Shown piece after piece: positions 45,141 to 54,380 of a DNA stretch of 64,000 nucleotides. The stretch is from Massilia alkalitolerans DSM 17462 (lineage in GTDB: Bacteria; Pseudomonadota; Gammaproteobacteria; Burkholderiales; Burkholderiaceae_D). Numbering within the stretch: the first letter of the stretch is position 1; every line of letters begins with the position of its first letter. A model generated the notes under the pieces. The model searched no databases, had not been told where the DNA came from, and saw only the letters and a list, made by a program, of their open reading frames with translations. The stretch lies in NCBI RefSeq assembly GCF_000427785.1, contig NZ_ATYR01000003.1, positions 316,386-380,385 of the forward strand, in the 5' to 3' direction. The translations under genes were made by a program, and so were the position numbers.

Positions 45141-45563
45141 TTACAAAGCCGACGCTCGCGCCTCGTGGGCGATCTTCACGAACTCTGCGTGCTCATGGTA
45201 GTAGTCGGCCGGATCGTACACGGTGGAGGCAAGAACAAGGCAGACTGCTCCCGACGAGAAGTTATCCACCTCTCGCCACATCATTTTCGGGATGTACAAG
45301 CCATGGTAGGAGCGGTTCAAATGCACGGTCTTCCGTTCGAAGCCGTCGTCGACGATCACGTCGAAGCTACCCGACATGGCAATAATCACCTGCTGAAGTT
45401 CCTTATGACCGTGACCAGCCCGGGAAGACCCGCCGGGGACGTCATAGAGGTAATACACTCGCTTGATATCAAAAGGGATATGGACACCGCCCTCGATCGC
45501 GGAAAGATTACCGCGTGGATCGGAGTATTTGGGAATGTCCAGCAACTGGCACTTTGACAACAT
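45141..45563 (-). CDS. fdtA: dTDP-4-keto-6-deoxyglucose 3,4-ketoisomerase, FdtA type
   Basis: 140-residue cupin of the FdtA/WxcM/QdtA group: YSDPRGNLSAIEGGVHIPFDIKRVYYLYDVP, then RAGHGHKELQQ with catalytic His, and PKMMWREVDNFS. It acts on the RfbB product. Whether it gives the galacto (FdtA) or gluco (QdtA) product cannot be told from the sequence by eye; the FdtA name is the likelier convention. 24 nt before fdtB. Confidence 0.9.
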   Translation of the reverse strand: MLSKCQLLDIPKYSDPRGNLSAIEGGVHIPFDIKRVYYLYDVPGGSSRAGHGHKELQQVIIAMSGSFDVIVDDGFERKTVHLNRSYHGLYIPKMMWREVDNFSSGAVCLVLASTVYDPADYYHEHAEFVKIAHEARASAL

Positions 45564-45630
45564 AAAATTCCTTTAAAAATTTTCCCTTGGACGCGATGGC
45601 GCTGCCACAAGACGATGGAAGAATGCCGGG

Positions 45631-46863
45631 TCAGACGGCTGGACGACGCCGCTTCCAGGCGTCGGCAAGGCGCTGCCACCGTTTGTTACTGTCGGGATCG
45701 CGGCGTGAACGCTCATAGCCCTCCAGAATGAACGCAAGCAGAATTCCCAGCATCCCTCCCCCGATGACCCCGGCGATCGTAATCGTCCCGCGACGGGGTT
45801 TTGATTTCTTCTCGGCCGGAATCGCTTTATCCAGAAGCTGGATCATCGACGAGTCTTCGGCTTCGTCGATCTTTGCCAATTCGAATTGTTTGGCCAGCAG
45901 TTCAAAGATGGTTTCGTAGTATTTGACGTTGCGGACTCCGCGCACATATTCAACGCCGGCTTCCGGAATCCGTCCCGTTGGAATCATGAAATCGCCCTCG
46001 CGCGTCGGCTGCTTTTTTTCCATTGCGGCCAGTTGTGCACGGAGGGAACGCAGCTCTTCCTGGGTTTGCAACATCTGGGGATTTTGTCCAGCAGCAAACG
46101 TCCGCATCGCATTCAACTGCACCTCTTTGGCAGCAATCGTTCCACGCAACTGAGCGACGGTGGTAATAATCGTGCCGACCTGGGCCGACGGCTGGATCAG
46201 GCCGGTTTTTTCCTGGGTTTTCCGCAGGTCGACTTCAGCATTGGCCAACTGATCCTTCGCATCCTTCAACTGCTTTTCGAAGAACGCGCGGCGCTGCGAT
46301 GCTTCAGTGATCGCAAGCGTTTGGGTCAGTTGCGCCAACTCGTCGACATAAGCGTTCGCCAGTTGCGCCGCGAATACCGGATCCTCATCGATAACCTTGA
46401 TCGAAATAAGCCCGTCCTTCTTACCGGTACTGATTTCGCTACGCAGAGACAATTCCTTGCGGGTCTCGTCCATGGTCTCTTCTTCGTACCGTTCCTTGAG
46501 TTTGTACTTGACGATGAGTTTGTCAGCGATCGAACGACTTTGCAGCATGCCGATATAAAGGTCGTTCGGAGTCTTCAAACCGCCGAGTCCGCCTGCAGCG
46601 CCTGCCAGTCCACCCAACTGTCCCAAGACGGCTGCAACCCCCGAACTTTGTTGCTTCTGGGGTGGGAGCACCTTGGCAGTACTTTCAAAGACCGGCGTGA
46701 TCAGGAAGGTGGCGGCCAGCGCCAACGCACCAATGACAACAGGTGCTCCGAGTACGAACCCCCTGTGCCGTGCCAGCACAGTCAACAGGTCGAGCAAGTG
46801 GATATCCTCGCTGGCAACGGCATTTGCAGTTGGAGTTTTAGCTAAGAGTTGTTCAGACATCAT
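45631..46863 (-). CDS. Wzz/GumC-type polysaccharide chain-length protein
   Basis: 410 residues: Wzz domain from about 20, membrane helix about 38-58 (FVLGAPVVIGALALAATFLI), a long periplasmic coiled-coil part (about 175-300, AFFEKQLKDAKDQLANAEVDL), and a second membrane helix near the C-terminus (about 365-388). The C-terminus is short, basic and without a tyrosine-kinase domain, so it is a PCP of the Wzz or kinase-less type. 39 nt behind the export gene. Confidence 0.92.
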   Translation of the reverse strand: MMSEQLLAKTPTANAVASEDIHLLDLLTVLARHRGFVLGAPVVIGALALAATFLITPVFESTAKVLPPQKQQSSGVAAVLGQLGGLAGAAGGLGGLKTPNDLYIGMLQSRSIADKLIVKYKLKERYEEETMDETRKELSLRSEISTGKKDGLISIKVIDEDPVFAAQLANAYVDELAQLTQTLAITEASQRRAFFEKQLKDAKDQLANAEVDLRKTQEKTGLIQPSAQVGTIITTVAQLRGTIAAKEVQLNAMRTFAAGQNPQMLQTQEELRSLRAQLAAMEKKQPTREGDFMIPTGRIPEAGVEYVRGVRNVKYYETIFELLAKQFELAKIDEAEDSSMIQLLDKAIPAEKKSKPRRGTITIAGVIGGGMLGILLAFILEGYERSRRDPDSNKRWQRLADAWKRRRPAV

Positions 46864-46902
46864 TTACTTTCGGGCAGTTCGCGGGGCGCGCAGCCCCTTA
46901 CT

Positions 46903-48804
46903 TTAGTTTTGCAGGACTTTCAGGCCAGCGGCACCTAAACCGAACTGGTAGAAGATTGCAGTCCATTCCTTGAGGGTTTGGCGCCAGTTGCTTCGATCGA
47001 TCTTCTCGGGGACGACGATAGTATCGCCAGCGTTGAGCTTCGTGCCACCCACCCGGTTGAGCCAGCCAAGCTTGCTTCCGCTTTGCGCGGTGCCGTCGGC
47101 ACGGATGATGTACACCTCGGAGGTATCCGAGGTCGCGGTTTCGCCACCGGCCATGCTGATGTAGTCGTTCACGACGCGGTTCGGCTTATAAATGAAAGAA
47201 TTTGGCTGGAATACCGCTCCCAGCACGTCGACCGTGCCTGGTTTACGGGGCACGACGATGTTGTCGCCGTCCTGCAGCGCCAGATCGGGCAAATGCTTGA
47301 CCTCGGCACTGCCGCCTTCCAGCTCCAGCACAATACGTCCCTCGGCTTTGACCGAGCGGAGTTTTTCGGCAATACGCCGCTGCCTTTCGAGTTCGACAGT
47401 TTGCAGCGCGACAGCATCCTTGTCAGCCGTTGCACTAAGCCGCGCCAAGCTGGATGATTCGATGTCGCGTTCGAAACGCTCAGCAACCTCGTCGAGTTTC
47501 TGCTGCTGCCTCTGCCGGAGAGATTCACGCTTCAGCTGGATACCATAGACATAACCATTGGCCGTGGTTCCACCGATGCGGACCATCAGTTCACGAAGCG
47601 TCTCTCCCTTACGGAGCTCGAATATTCCGCTCTGCTTCACTTCGCCAGACACTCGGACATACTCATGCTGCAGTTGAGCTTGCACAGCGACCGAGGCCGG
47701 AGCGAAAACGCGGATTACATCGGTAGGCTGGACAGGGATACCTGCGAGTTTATTTGCGTAACCCTGGTCGGCCACAAACTTCGTCATGGTCTGATAAACG
47801 TTATTGACGGTCTTCTCGACGATAATCTGCTTTTGTTGTGCCGACGAGTCGATGCCTCCTGCCCACGCAATCACATCAGCCAGAGAAGACTGGCCTTTCA
47901 TCTCGAAAATCGCAGGAGTTTTTACGTTACCGGTGAGTGCGACCAGCGGCCCGGTTTCCGGAATGTAGATGACGTCGCCGTCGCGCAGCGAAAGGTCACC
48001 GCTCTTGTCGCCACGTACCAGCATGTCGTACAAGTCGAACGTGCCTACCGTCGAACCGCCGCGTTTGAGCTGGATGTTGCGCATCGAACCTGCCGCGCTT
48101 GGGCCACCGGAGGTGAACACCGCATTCAGCAGCGTGCTCATCGAATTGAGCGTATAAGTGCCGGGTCGCACGGCGTGACCGACGACATAGATTTGAAGCG
48201 CGCGCGTCTGTGAAATGCTTGCGGTCAGTTCAAAATTGCTGAAAATTCGACCGATTGCCTGCTTGAGGTGGCCCTGCAAATCACGGTATTTGATTCCCGC
48301 GACTTTCACTGCCCCAACTTGCGGGATATAAATCGAACCGCCCCGGTCGACCGTGGCGGTGACATCGACATTGATCATGCCCCAGCCGCGAATCTGCAAT
48401 TCATCGCCAGCCCCAATCACATAATCGCCATTCACCTGCGCTGCATCGAAAGGCGCAAATGTGGTTGGAACGTCGGTGAATAGCTCCTTGCCGAAGATCT
48501 GCAGCTTCGCCCCAGTTACAGTGTTCACATATTCACCGAACACATCTGCAACCACCGCAACTTTCGCAGGCCGCTTCTCCATTTGCTGCTGTTGCTGATT
48601 GCGCGACTCAGGGCGTGCATTGACAATATTCGGAAGCCTCGGCGACTGGCTTTGCTCAGCAGGCACAAAAGCTTCTGGACGCTCGTTGGTGCTTTGCACT
48701 TCTTGAGCGATTTGCGCTTGCGCAATTCCGCCCAACGATCCAAGCAAGAATGCTGCAGCGGCTATTTGTTTCAGTACGGTAGCGACGGGAGAATTTTTAT
48801 CCAT
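46903..48804 (-). CDS. Outer-membrane polysaccharide export protein (Wza/KpsD-like, SLBB repeats)
   Basis: 633 residues from ATG 48804, where the signal peptide begins (MDKNSPVATVLKQIAAAAFLLGSLGGIAQA pattern, cut before QI); the open frame upstream is not coding. Poly_export domain (about 110-210, DYVIGAGDELQIRGWG), then several SLBB domains (VYVVGHAVRPGTYTL-like, VRVSGEVKQSGIFELRKGE, VDVLGAVFQPNSFIY). No lipobox Cys. At 630 residues it is larger than Wza (about 380) and closer to long multi-SLBB exporters. First gene of the minus-strand operon. Confidence 0.92.
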   Translation of the reverse strand: MDKNSPVATVLKQIAAAAFLLGSLGGIAQAQIAQEVQSTNERPEAFVPAEQSQSPRLPNIVNARPESRNQQQQQMEKRPAKVAVVADVFGEYVNTVTGAKLQIFGKELFTDVPTTFAPFDAAQVNGDYVIGAGDELQIRGWGMINVDVTATVDRGGSIYIPQVGAVKVAGIKYRDLQGHLKQAIGRIFSNFELTASISQTRALQIYVVGHAVRPGTYTLNSMSTLLNAVFTSGGPSAAGSMRNIQLKRGGSTVGTFDLYDMLVRGDKSGDLSLRDGDVIYIPETGPLVALTGNVKTPAIFEMKGQSSLADVIAWAGGIDSSAQQKQIIVEKTVNNVYQTMTKFVADQGYANKLAGIPVQPTDVIRVFAPASVAVQAQLQHEYVRVSGEVKQSGIFELRKGETLRELMVRIGGTTANGYVYGIQLKRESLRQRQQQKLDEVAERFERDIESSSLARLSATADKDAVALQTVELERQRRIAEKLRSVKAEGRIVLELEGGSAEVKHLPDLALQDGDNIVVPRKPGTVDVLGAVFQPNSFIYKPNRVVNDYISMAGGETATSDTSEVYIIRADGTAQSGSKLGWLNRVGGTKLNAGDTIVVPEKIDRSNWRQTLKEWTAIFYQFGLGAAGLKVLQN

Positions 48805-49725
48805 GTCTTTGGTGAACTTACTAATTATTAATCCAGTATGCTTAAACGGATATGATCGGGTGTCGGCGCGGAAGTAAAACCAGCACGCGAAGTTCCGGAG
48901 CGATCCGAGGCAGAATTCGTATGTATGAGATCGGTAAGGGCTGCGACAAGTACGGAACAAGCGTTCAACATCGCAGCCACGTGACAAAATGCAAACACAG
49001 CGGTAGTGGTCTAGAGGCCACCTGAACACGGCCTTGTCTAGTTGCCAAGCGGCACTATCGCACGCACAAAACCCAAGATATTAACATTGATGACGCAGCG
49101 CAAGCACCGCGGTCGCAAATATGCGACGAAATAAACCTTGAACACAGGCTTACTTGAGACTCCAGCATGCTTGTCGCATAACAATCTACAAGCCTCGGAC
49201 CGCGAGAGTGGTCAGCCCTGCTCGATACAGTGGTAGATGGAGCGGACTGCAGAGCCAGCAGCTAACGTCTGGCTGTCTCGTGGCGACGGCAGGACGCGTG
49301 TACATACGCATGCTGCACTCCAGTGCATCCTCCATAGCGTTTCTGTAGAAGGCCAGCTCGGCTTGCTACCTTTCAATGGTGGCTGAACCCGAAGGATGCC
49401 CAAGCATACGAAGCTCGAGACAGGTTCTTGCCTACCAGGAAAGTCGAAAGCGGCAACTTCCTCGAAGAAAACGTCGCCAGAACATCGTGGAGTGCGCTAG
49501 AATTTCGCCCTATTAAATACAATTCTTCGCCATCCCAAGTCCGCAGGTTGCATGTTGCGAATTTTGTTCTACTGTGCAGTTCAAATATCTTCAGCCAGGC
49601 CGGAAAAGAATTCGGTTAACGTTGACACTTGGGACAGGGATTAAGGGCGCAACACACTGCTGTTTGAATGGCAGAATATTTTCGCAAGAATGGTTAAAAT
49701 GAATGATTTAAAAGTGAAGGTGGCA
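48805..49725. other. Long non-coding region between divergent polysaccharide genes
   Basis: About 920 bp with no gene that can be supported. It should carry the promoter of the wza-like operon and of the acetyltransferase gene. A short minus-strand frame (49212-49403) has a Trp/Ser-rich composition that might be a worn transposase piece but matches nothing recognisable. Composition is close to 50% GC, lower than in the flagellar genes. Confidence 0.5.
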
Positions 49726-50292
49726 ATGGATAAAGCGCAGCAGGTTATGTCTGCTCCACCCTCGATCGAAATGCGCTTGGCCAGGCCAACCGACGCCGAG
49801 TACATTTATTCGTTGCGCATCGATCCCCAATTCAACCAGCATCTTTCGGCGGCACCTCCAAGCGTGGAAGCCCAGGCAAAGTTCCTAGAAGGTTACGTCA
49901 CCCGCGAAGCCCAGGGCCTGGAGTATTATTTCATCGTAAAAAACAAACTGACTGGCGCAGACTGTGGCACGGTTCGGATTTACGACCTGCGTGAAGATAG
50001 CTTCTGCTGGGGAAGCTGGATTCTTGATTCCGACAAGCCACGACTAGCGGCGTTGGAATCTGCGCTTTTCATTTATGATTTTGGATTTGGTGTGCTCGGC
50101 TATCCGGCTAGTCATTTTGACGTGCGGAAAGAAAATACTCGGGTAATCGCCTTCCACGAGCGCTTCGGAGCACAGCGTGTAAGCGAGGATGACATCGACG
50201 TATTCTTCAAACTTCGCCGCGAAGATCTCGGAGCTAAACTCGGTGACTTGATGGCAACAAGTTCTTACTCTCCCGTGTTCCTGACTGCCTGA
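49726..50292 (+). CDS. GNAT-family N-acetyltransferase
   Basis: 188 residues from ATG 49726, chosen for GAAGG five bases upstream; ATGs at 49690 and 49699 are in frame but lack a ribosome-binding site. The RimJ/RimL-type pattern MRLARPTDAEYIYSLR, YYFIVKNKLTGADCGTVRIYD, SALFIYDFGFGVLGYPASHF and RVIAFHERFGAQRVSEDD is clear. Its place in the locus suggests it acetylates an amino sugar, for example the 3-amino group made by FdtA/FdtB, in the way PseH-like GNAT enzymes act on other nucleotide sugars. The substrate is inferred. Confidence 0.85.
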   Translation: MDKAQQVMSAPPSIEMRLARPTDAEYIYSLRIDPQFNQHLSAAPPSVEAQAKFLEGYVTREAQGLEYYFIVKNKLTGADCGTVRIYDLREDSFCWGSWILDSDKPRLAALESALFIYDFGFGVLGYPASHFDVRKENTRVIAFHERFGAQRVSEDDIDVFFKLRREDLGAKLGDLMATSSYSPVFLTA

Positions 50293-50300
50293 TTAATTAA

Positions 50301-50354
50301 TTTGTGCGTGCACATCCGGTCGTAGCCGGCCTTTCCCGCGCACAAATTTTTTTT
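50301..50354 (+). terminator. Terminator after the acetyltransferase
   Basis: TTTGTGCG (50301-50308) and CGCACAAA (50339-50346) pair, enclosing a CCGG...CCGG hairpin, and eight T follow (50347-50354). A second stem (GCCGAGT/ACTCGGC, 50355-50378) comes directly after it. Confidence 0.75.
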
Positions 50355-50521
50355 GCCGAGTTCTCTCATGGACTCGGCCAACACAAATTACACCGCCAAG
50401 GCAGTTGGCCGCACAAGCATACACACTCCCCACTTGCGCTAACGCCCCCCTGTTCATCCCTCCAATACGTGGACACCGAGCCGTGAGCGGGATGACGGCG
50501 CGTCAGCTGTGCAGCAGGGAT

Positions 50522-51673
50522 TCACAGCCCGCGCTGGGCCAGGGGCGCATCGGGTTGCCCCAATACGGCAGCGGGCAGCGGATCGCTGCGCTTGATACGC
50601 CGCCGCCTTGCCCACCACGCCGAAACCACAAACGCATACACCGACAGATACAGCAGGAAACTTGCCAGCACGCCCTGCAACAGCGCTTCCGGCACGGCCG
50701 CAAAGCGTACCGCCATCATGGCCGGCACCAGCGCCACCAGCCAGGACACGGGCGACACGCAGGCATTGCGCAGCGGCGCCGGCAGCCCGCGCAGGAAGCG
50801 CGCCACGATCGCGGTCTTGACCAGGCTGTGCAAGTGCCAGCTATCTGGATGACCGGGATGACGGCGGCACCACAGGCGGCGCAAGATAGTGAACACGGTC
50901 TCGAACACCGGATAGCCGCATGCCAGCAAAGGCGCCCAGGGCGACACCAGTGGATTGCGGTACACCAGCATCACCGACAGCCAGGCCAGCAGGAAGCCGA
51001 GCAGGTAGGCGCCGCCATCGCCAAGGAACAGTTTACCGAAGGGGAAATTGACGACGAAGAAGCCGGCGGTCACGGCGCATATCACGAAGCACAGTTGCGC
51101 CAGGTTGGCGTCGCCGGCGTCCTGGGCGATGATGCCGAGCGCCGCCATGCCGATCAGCACGGTGCCGCTCGCCAAACCGTTGAAGCCGTCGATGATATTG
51201 ACCGCGTTGGCCACGCCGCCCACCGCGACGGCGGTGAACAGGACCGATGCCGGAAGCCAGGTCAGCATCATGTCGAGCGGACCAATGCCGATGTGCAGCA
51301 GGGTGACCCCGGTCAGACCCCAGCAGCACACGCCACTGGCGATGGTGGCGAACAGGCGCGCCCGCACCGAGACCTTGCGCGTCAGGTCTTCAGCCAGGCC
51401 GAACACGAAGGCCGGCATGGCGGCCACCAGCACCGGCAACAGCAGTTCCTGCTGCGCTGCAGGCAGGACGCCGAGCGACAGCCACAGGCCCAGCATGATG
51501 GCGGCGCCGCCGACGCGGGGCGTCGGGGTAATGTGGAATTTCTGCACGCCGTGCGTCGCGTCCAGCGAAAAGCGTCCATGCCAGCGCGTCGTCAGGACGA
51601 GCAGCAGCGAACAGGCTAGCGACGCGGCGAAGCCAAGCTCGAGGGCAGTCAATGGCAAATTAATAATACTCAT
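50522..51673 (-). CDS. WecA/WbpL-type undecaprenyl-phosphate glycosyl-1-phosphate transferase
   Basis: 383 residues with about eleven membrane helices. MraY/WecA motifs: HITPTPRVGGAAIMLG, FGLAEDL, NAVNIIDGFNGLASG and NFPFGKLFLGDGGAYLLGF. Transfers a HexNAc-1-P or 6-deoxy-HexNAc-1-P (as WbpL does with FucNAc/QuiNAc) to undecaprenyl phosphate. It is the second initiating transferase in the locus, besides the PglC-type at 35568. It converges on the acetyltransferase gene. Confidence 0.92.
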   Translation of the reverse strand: MSIINLPLTALELGFAASLACSLLLVLTTRWHGRFSLDATHGVQKFHITPTPRVGGAAIMLGLWLSLGVLPAAQQELLLPVLVAAMPAFVFGLAEDLTRKVSVRARLFATIASGVCCWGLTGVTLLHIGIGPLDMMLTWLPASVLFTAVAVGGVANAVNIIDGFNGLASGTVLIGMAALGIIAQDAGDANLAQLCFVICAVTAGFFVVNFPFGKLFLGDGGAYLLGFLLAWLSVMLVYRNPLVSPWAPLLACGYPVFETVFTILRRLWCRRHPGHPDSWHLHSLVKTAIVARFLRGLPAPLRNACVSPVSWLVALVPAMMAVRFAAVPEALLQGVLASFLLYLSVYAFVVSAWWARRRRIKRSDPLPAAVLGQPDAPLAQRGL

Positions 51674-51922
51674 AGAACCACTTTGTTAACTCGTCAATTC
51701 TATCGCATTTCTATTTAGCCAACGCCTAATCGTGTTACAGACTGTTTCCTTGCTAGACGCTGTAAGTTATTGATCTTTCAAGAACAATCCGGCGATTCTA
51801 GGGATGTTGACGTCTAACAATCAACCGTCCTGAAACTTCTCCTACTATTTCCGGACAATTCGTTACATCTTTATTCTTAGCAATTATCCTTGCTGAATAA
51901 ACCCAAGGATTCGGGAGCCGGC

Positions 51923-53113
51923 ATGGCCTTCACCCGCGGTATCGAACGTTCTTGCTCTGCCCTCTTTCTTTATTTCTTCCTGTTTTGCCTGTTGCTTGCC
52001 GTCCCCGCGGCAGACGCACATGCCCAATCCGCAGCCGACCTGGCCGAGCTCCGCACCCGCCAGCTCGAGGCCGAGACACGCCAGGCCCTTGCCGAAGCCG
52101 AACGCGCCGAACTGCTGGCGCGCCTGCCGCTAGCCCAGTCCAAGCCGCTGGCAGGCAGCGTCGACACCCGCCAGTTCGGCGCGGCCGGACTGGTACGTGC
52201 CTTCGACCTGGCGCGCGAGCTTGCAACAACCCTGTGTGCCCGCCTGCCGGCCGGCCGCACCGCCGCCCTCTACGATCCGGCCACGAGCCAGGGAATGGTG
52301 GCGGCGCGCAGCGTCGACAGCGCCCTCACCCGCTTTTCCGGCGATATGGCCGAGCGCAACAAGGCCTTGCAGCGCTACCTCGACACCCAGCGCCCGCCGG
52401 GCTCCGGCGCGGCCGCGCTGCCGCTGGCCGTGCTCACCATCGTGCCGGCCACGGTGCGCGCGGGCGCCGACATCGCCGCCCTGCTGCGCAGCGACGTGAG
52501 CGCGACCGGGATCGGCTATGGCGAAGGGGCGCGCAGCCTGTTCGCCAGCGCCCTGGCGCAAACCTGTCCCGAGCGCATCAGCGGACTCGGGGGCGGCTAC
52601 CTCGGCGAACTCGACTGGGCACGCTACGAAAAACTGCTGGGGCGCCTGAATGCCCTCGCCGTCCACCGCGCCACCTACGCCCAGCGCATCGCCGAGCTGC
52701 AGGTGCTGCTCGATGCCGCCAAGGGCGAGCAGAAGAAGGAAATGGCGGCAGTCAGCCAGGCGGCGCTGGCGCAGCTGAAGGTGGTGGACGCCTTCGTCGA
52801 CTCGCTCAAGGCCGGCGAAGCCAGCGACAGGAGCCCGCTGTTCAATGCCACGCGCTTCCTCGGCTACAGCGAGCGCACTGCCGGCAGCCTGGTGCTCGAC
52901 GCGGAGCTGCGGCTGGAAGGCATGAGCATCGTGAAGGAAAACCTGTTCACCGGCCAGCATCTGCGCCTGTCGGGCGTGGCCTTCCTCTGGTACCGGCTGC
53001 ACGAGCCGGACGGGCGGCTGCTGGCGGCGGAGGTGCTGCGGCGGATCAGCAGGCCGGTGGAGGTGGATTTGCGTGGAGAGGGGGCGCCGGATTCATTTTG
53101 GTCCGATCGCTGA
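51923..53113 (+). CDS. Secreted protein of unknown function
   Basis: 396 residues from ATG 51923, chosen for GGGAG five bases upstream. A long signal peptide (about 1-35, ending DAHAQ) leads to an Ala/Glu/Leu-rich coiled-coil stretch (about 37-62, LAELRTRQLEAETRQALAEA) and then a helical domain with two Cys that could bond (TTLCARLP and AQTCPERI). The last 100 residues are beta-like (LVLDAELRLEGMSIVKENLFTG). No family recognised. It stands alone behind the polysaccharide locus with its own 249-bp upstream region. Confidence 0.75.
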   Translation: MAFTRGIERSCSALFLYFFLFCLLLAVPAADAHAQSAADLAELRTRQLEAETRQALAEAERAELLARLPLAQSKPLAGSVDTRQFGAAGLVRAFDLARELATTLCARLPAGRTAALYDPATSQGMVAARSVDSALTRFSGDMAERNKALQRYLDTQRPPGSGAAALPLAVLTIVPATVRAGADIAALLRSDVSATGIGYGEGARSLFASALAQTCPERISGLGGGYLGELDWARYEKLLGRLNALAVHRATYAQRIAELQVLLDAAKGEQKKEMAAVSQAALAQLKVVDAFVDSLKAGEASDRSPLFNATRFLGYSERTAGSLVLDAELRLEGMSIVKENLFTGQHLRLSGVAFLWYRLHEPDGRLLAAEVLRRISRPVEVDLRGEGAPDSFWSDR

Positions 53114-53117
53114 TTTC

Positions 53118-53223
53118 GTAGGGTGGACGGCTTTGCCGTCCGCGCGTTCAAATCGTGGATGAATAGTGTCGCGGCTAATCGTCAGCCGGTTGAACGCGCG
53201 GTCGGCGAAGCCGACCACCCTAC
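53118..53223. repeat. Paired palindromic intergenic repeat, copy 3
   Basis: GTAGGGTGGACGGC...CGCGCGTTCAA (53118-53151) and GTTGAACGCGCGGTCGG...CCACCCTAC (53189-53223) in opposite orientation. Fills the gap between the convergent genes ending at 53113 and 53236. Confidence 0.9.
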
Positions 53224-53235
53224 CAACCCAAGCCG

Positions 53236-54222
53236 TCAGCGTTCCAGCCGCTTCACCGCCTGCTCGATCGCCCCAAAAATCGACTTGCCCTTCTCATCCA
53301 GCATCTCGATCCGGATGGTGTCGCCGAAGCGCATGAACTGGGTAACCGGCTCGCCGAACTCGATGCTCTCCAGGCAGCGCTGCTCGGCGATGCAGGAATA
53401 ACCCTTCGACGTATCCTTGTTCGACACCGTGCCCGAGCCGACGATGCTGCCGGCGCGCACGTTGCGGCTCTTGGCCAGGTGCGCGATCAGCTGCGGGAAG
53501 TTGAAGACCATGTCCGTGCCGGCATCCGGCTGCCCGACCAGCCTGCCGTTCCAGCTTGATTTCAGCGGCAGGTGGACCTTGCCGCCGCGCCAGGCATCGC
53601 CCAGCTCGTCCGGCGTGACCGCCACCGGCGCGAAGCTGGTTGCCGGCTTCGACTGCAGGAAGCCGAAACCCTTGGCCAGTTCGTCGGGAATCAGGTTGCG
53701 CAGCGAGACGTCGTTGGCCAGCATGAGCAGGCGGATCTGGCCGTGCGCCGCGTCGGGCGTCGATCCCATCGACACGTCGCCGGTGACCACGGCCACCTCG
53801 GCCTCGAAGTCGATGCCCCACTCTTCATGCGCCAGCACGATGTCGTCCATCGGACCGATGAAGTCATCGCTGCCGCCCTGGTACATGAGCGGGTCTTGCC
53901 AGAACGAGGCCGGCATCTCGGCCTTGCGCGCCTTGCGCACCAGTTCGACGTGGTTGACGTAGGCCGAGCCGTCGGCCCACTGGTAGGCGCGCGGCAGCGG
54001 AGACATGCATTTGGCCGGGTCGAAGTCAAAGGGACGGCGGGCGTGTCCTTCGTTCAACAGCAGGTACAGGTCTGCCAGCTGGGGCGCGATGAAAGCCCAG
54101 TCGTCGAGCGCGGCCTGCAGGGTGGGCACGATGCCGTCGGCGACGTGGGCGGTCTTCAGGTCGCGCGAGACGACCACCAGCATCCCGTCGCGGGTGCCGT
54201 CCTTGAGGGTAGCGAGTTTCAT
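53236..54222 (-). CDS. Fumarylacetoacetate hydrolase family protein
   Basis: 328 residues in the FAH fold. The metal-binding acidic set is visible in DFEAEVAVVTGDVS (Glu-x-Glu) and in the Asp of LMLANDVSLRN; RAGSIVGSGTVSNKD is also conserved. The N-terminal part (MKLATLKDGTRDG) is the extra domain of the longer FAH type. Family members cleave or hydrate acyl-pyruvates and fumarylacetoacetate in aromatic degradation; the exact substrate is not clear, and no other pathway gene is near. Confidence 0.9.
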   Translation of the reverse strand: MKLATLKDGTRDGMLVVVSRDLKTAHVADGIVPTLQAALDDWAFIAPQLADLYLLLNEGHARRPFDFDPAKCMSPLPRAYQWADGSAYVNHVELVRKARKAEMPASFWQDPLMYQGGSDDFIGPMDDIVLAHEEWGIDFEAEVAVVTGDVSMGSTPDAAHGQIRLLMLANDVSLRNLIPDELAKGFGFLQSKPATSFAPVAVTPDELGDAWRGGKVHLPLKSSWNGRLVGQPDAGTDMVFNFPQLIAHLAKSRNVRAGSIVGSGTVSNKDTSKGYSCIAEQRCLESIEFGEPVTQFMRFGDTIRIEMLDEKGKSIFGAIEQAVKRLER

Positions 54223-54261
54223 ATCAAGCGGGCTCTATCTGGAAACCCGCTATTGTAGTTC

Positions 54262-54376
54262 GTAGGGTGGACCGGGGCGCGTAGCCGGCTATGCCGTCCG
54301 CGCGTCCAAATTATGGACGCGCAGTCGCAACGCATGTTGGAGCTGAACGCGCGGACGGCGAAGCCGTCCACCCTAC
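54262..54376. repeat. Paired palindromic intergenic repeat, copy 4
   Basis: The right unit (TGAACGCGCGGACGGCGAAG...CCACCCTAC to 54376) is intact. The left unit starts GTAGGGTGG at 54262 but is altered inside (ACCGGGGCGCGTAGCCGGCT before GCCGTCCGCGCG). Lies between the FAH gene start and the phospholipase stop, both on the minus strand. Confidence 0.85.
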
Positions 54377-54380
54377 AACA

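Noticed and set aside
48805..49029. N-terminal extension of the Wza-like protein by 75 residues
   Set aside because: The extension is Cys/Arg-rich and unlike the family; the signal peptide begins at the ATG at 48804.
49212..49403. 63-codon minus-strand frame, possible transposase remnant
   Set aside because: No catalytic motif, inverted ends or recognisable family; could be chance.
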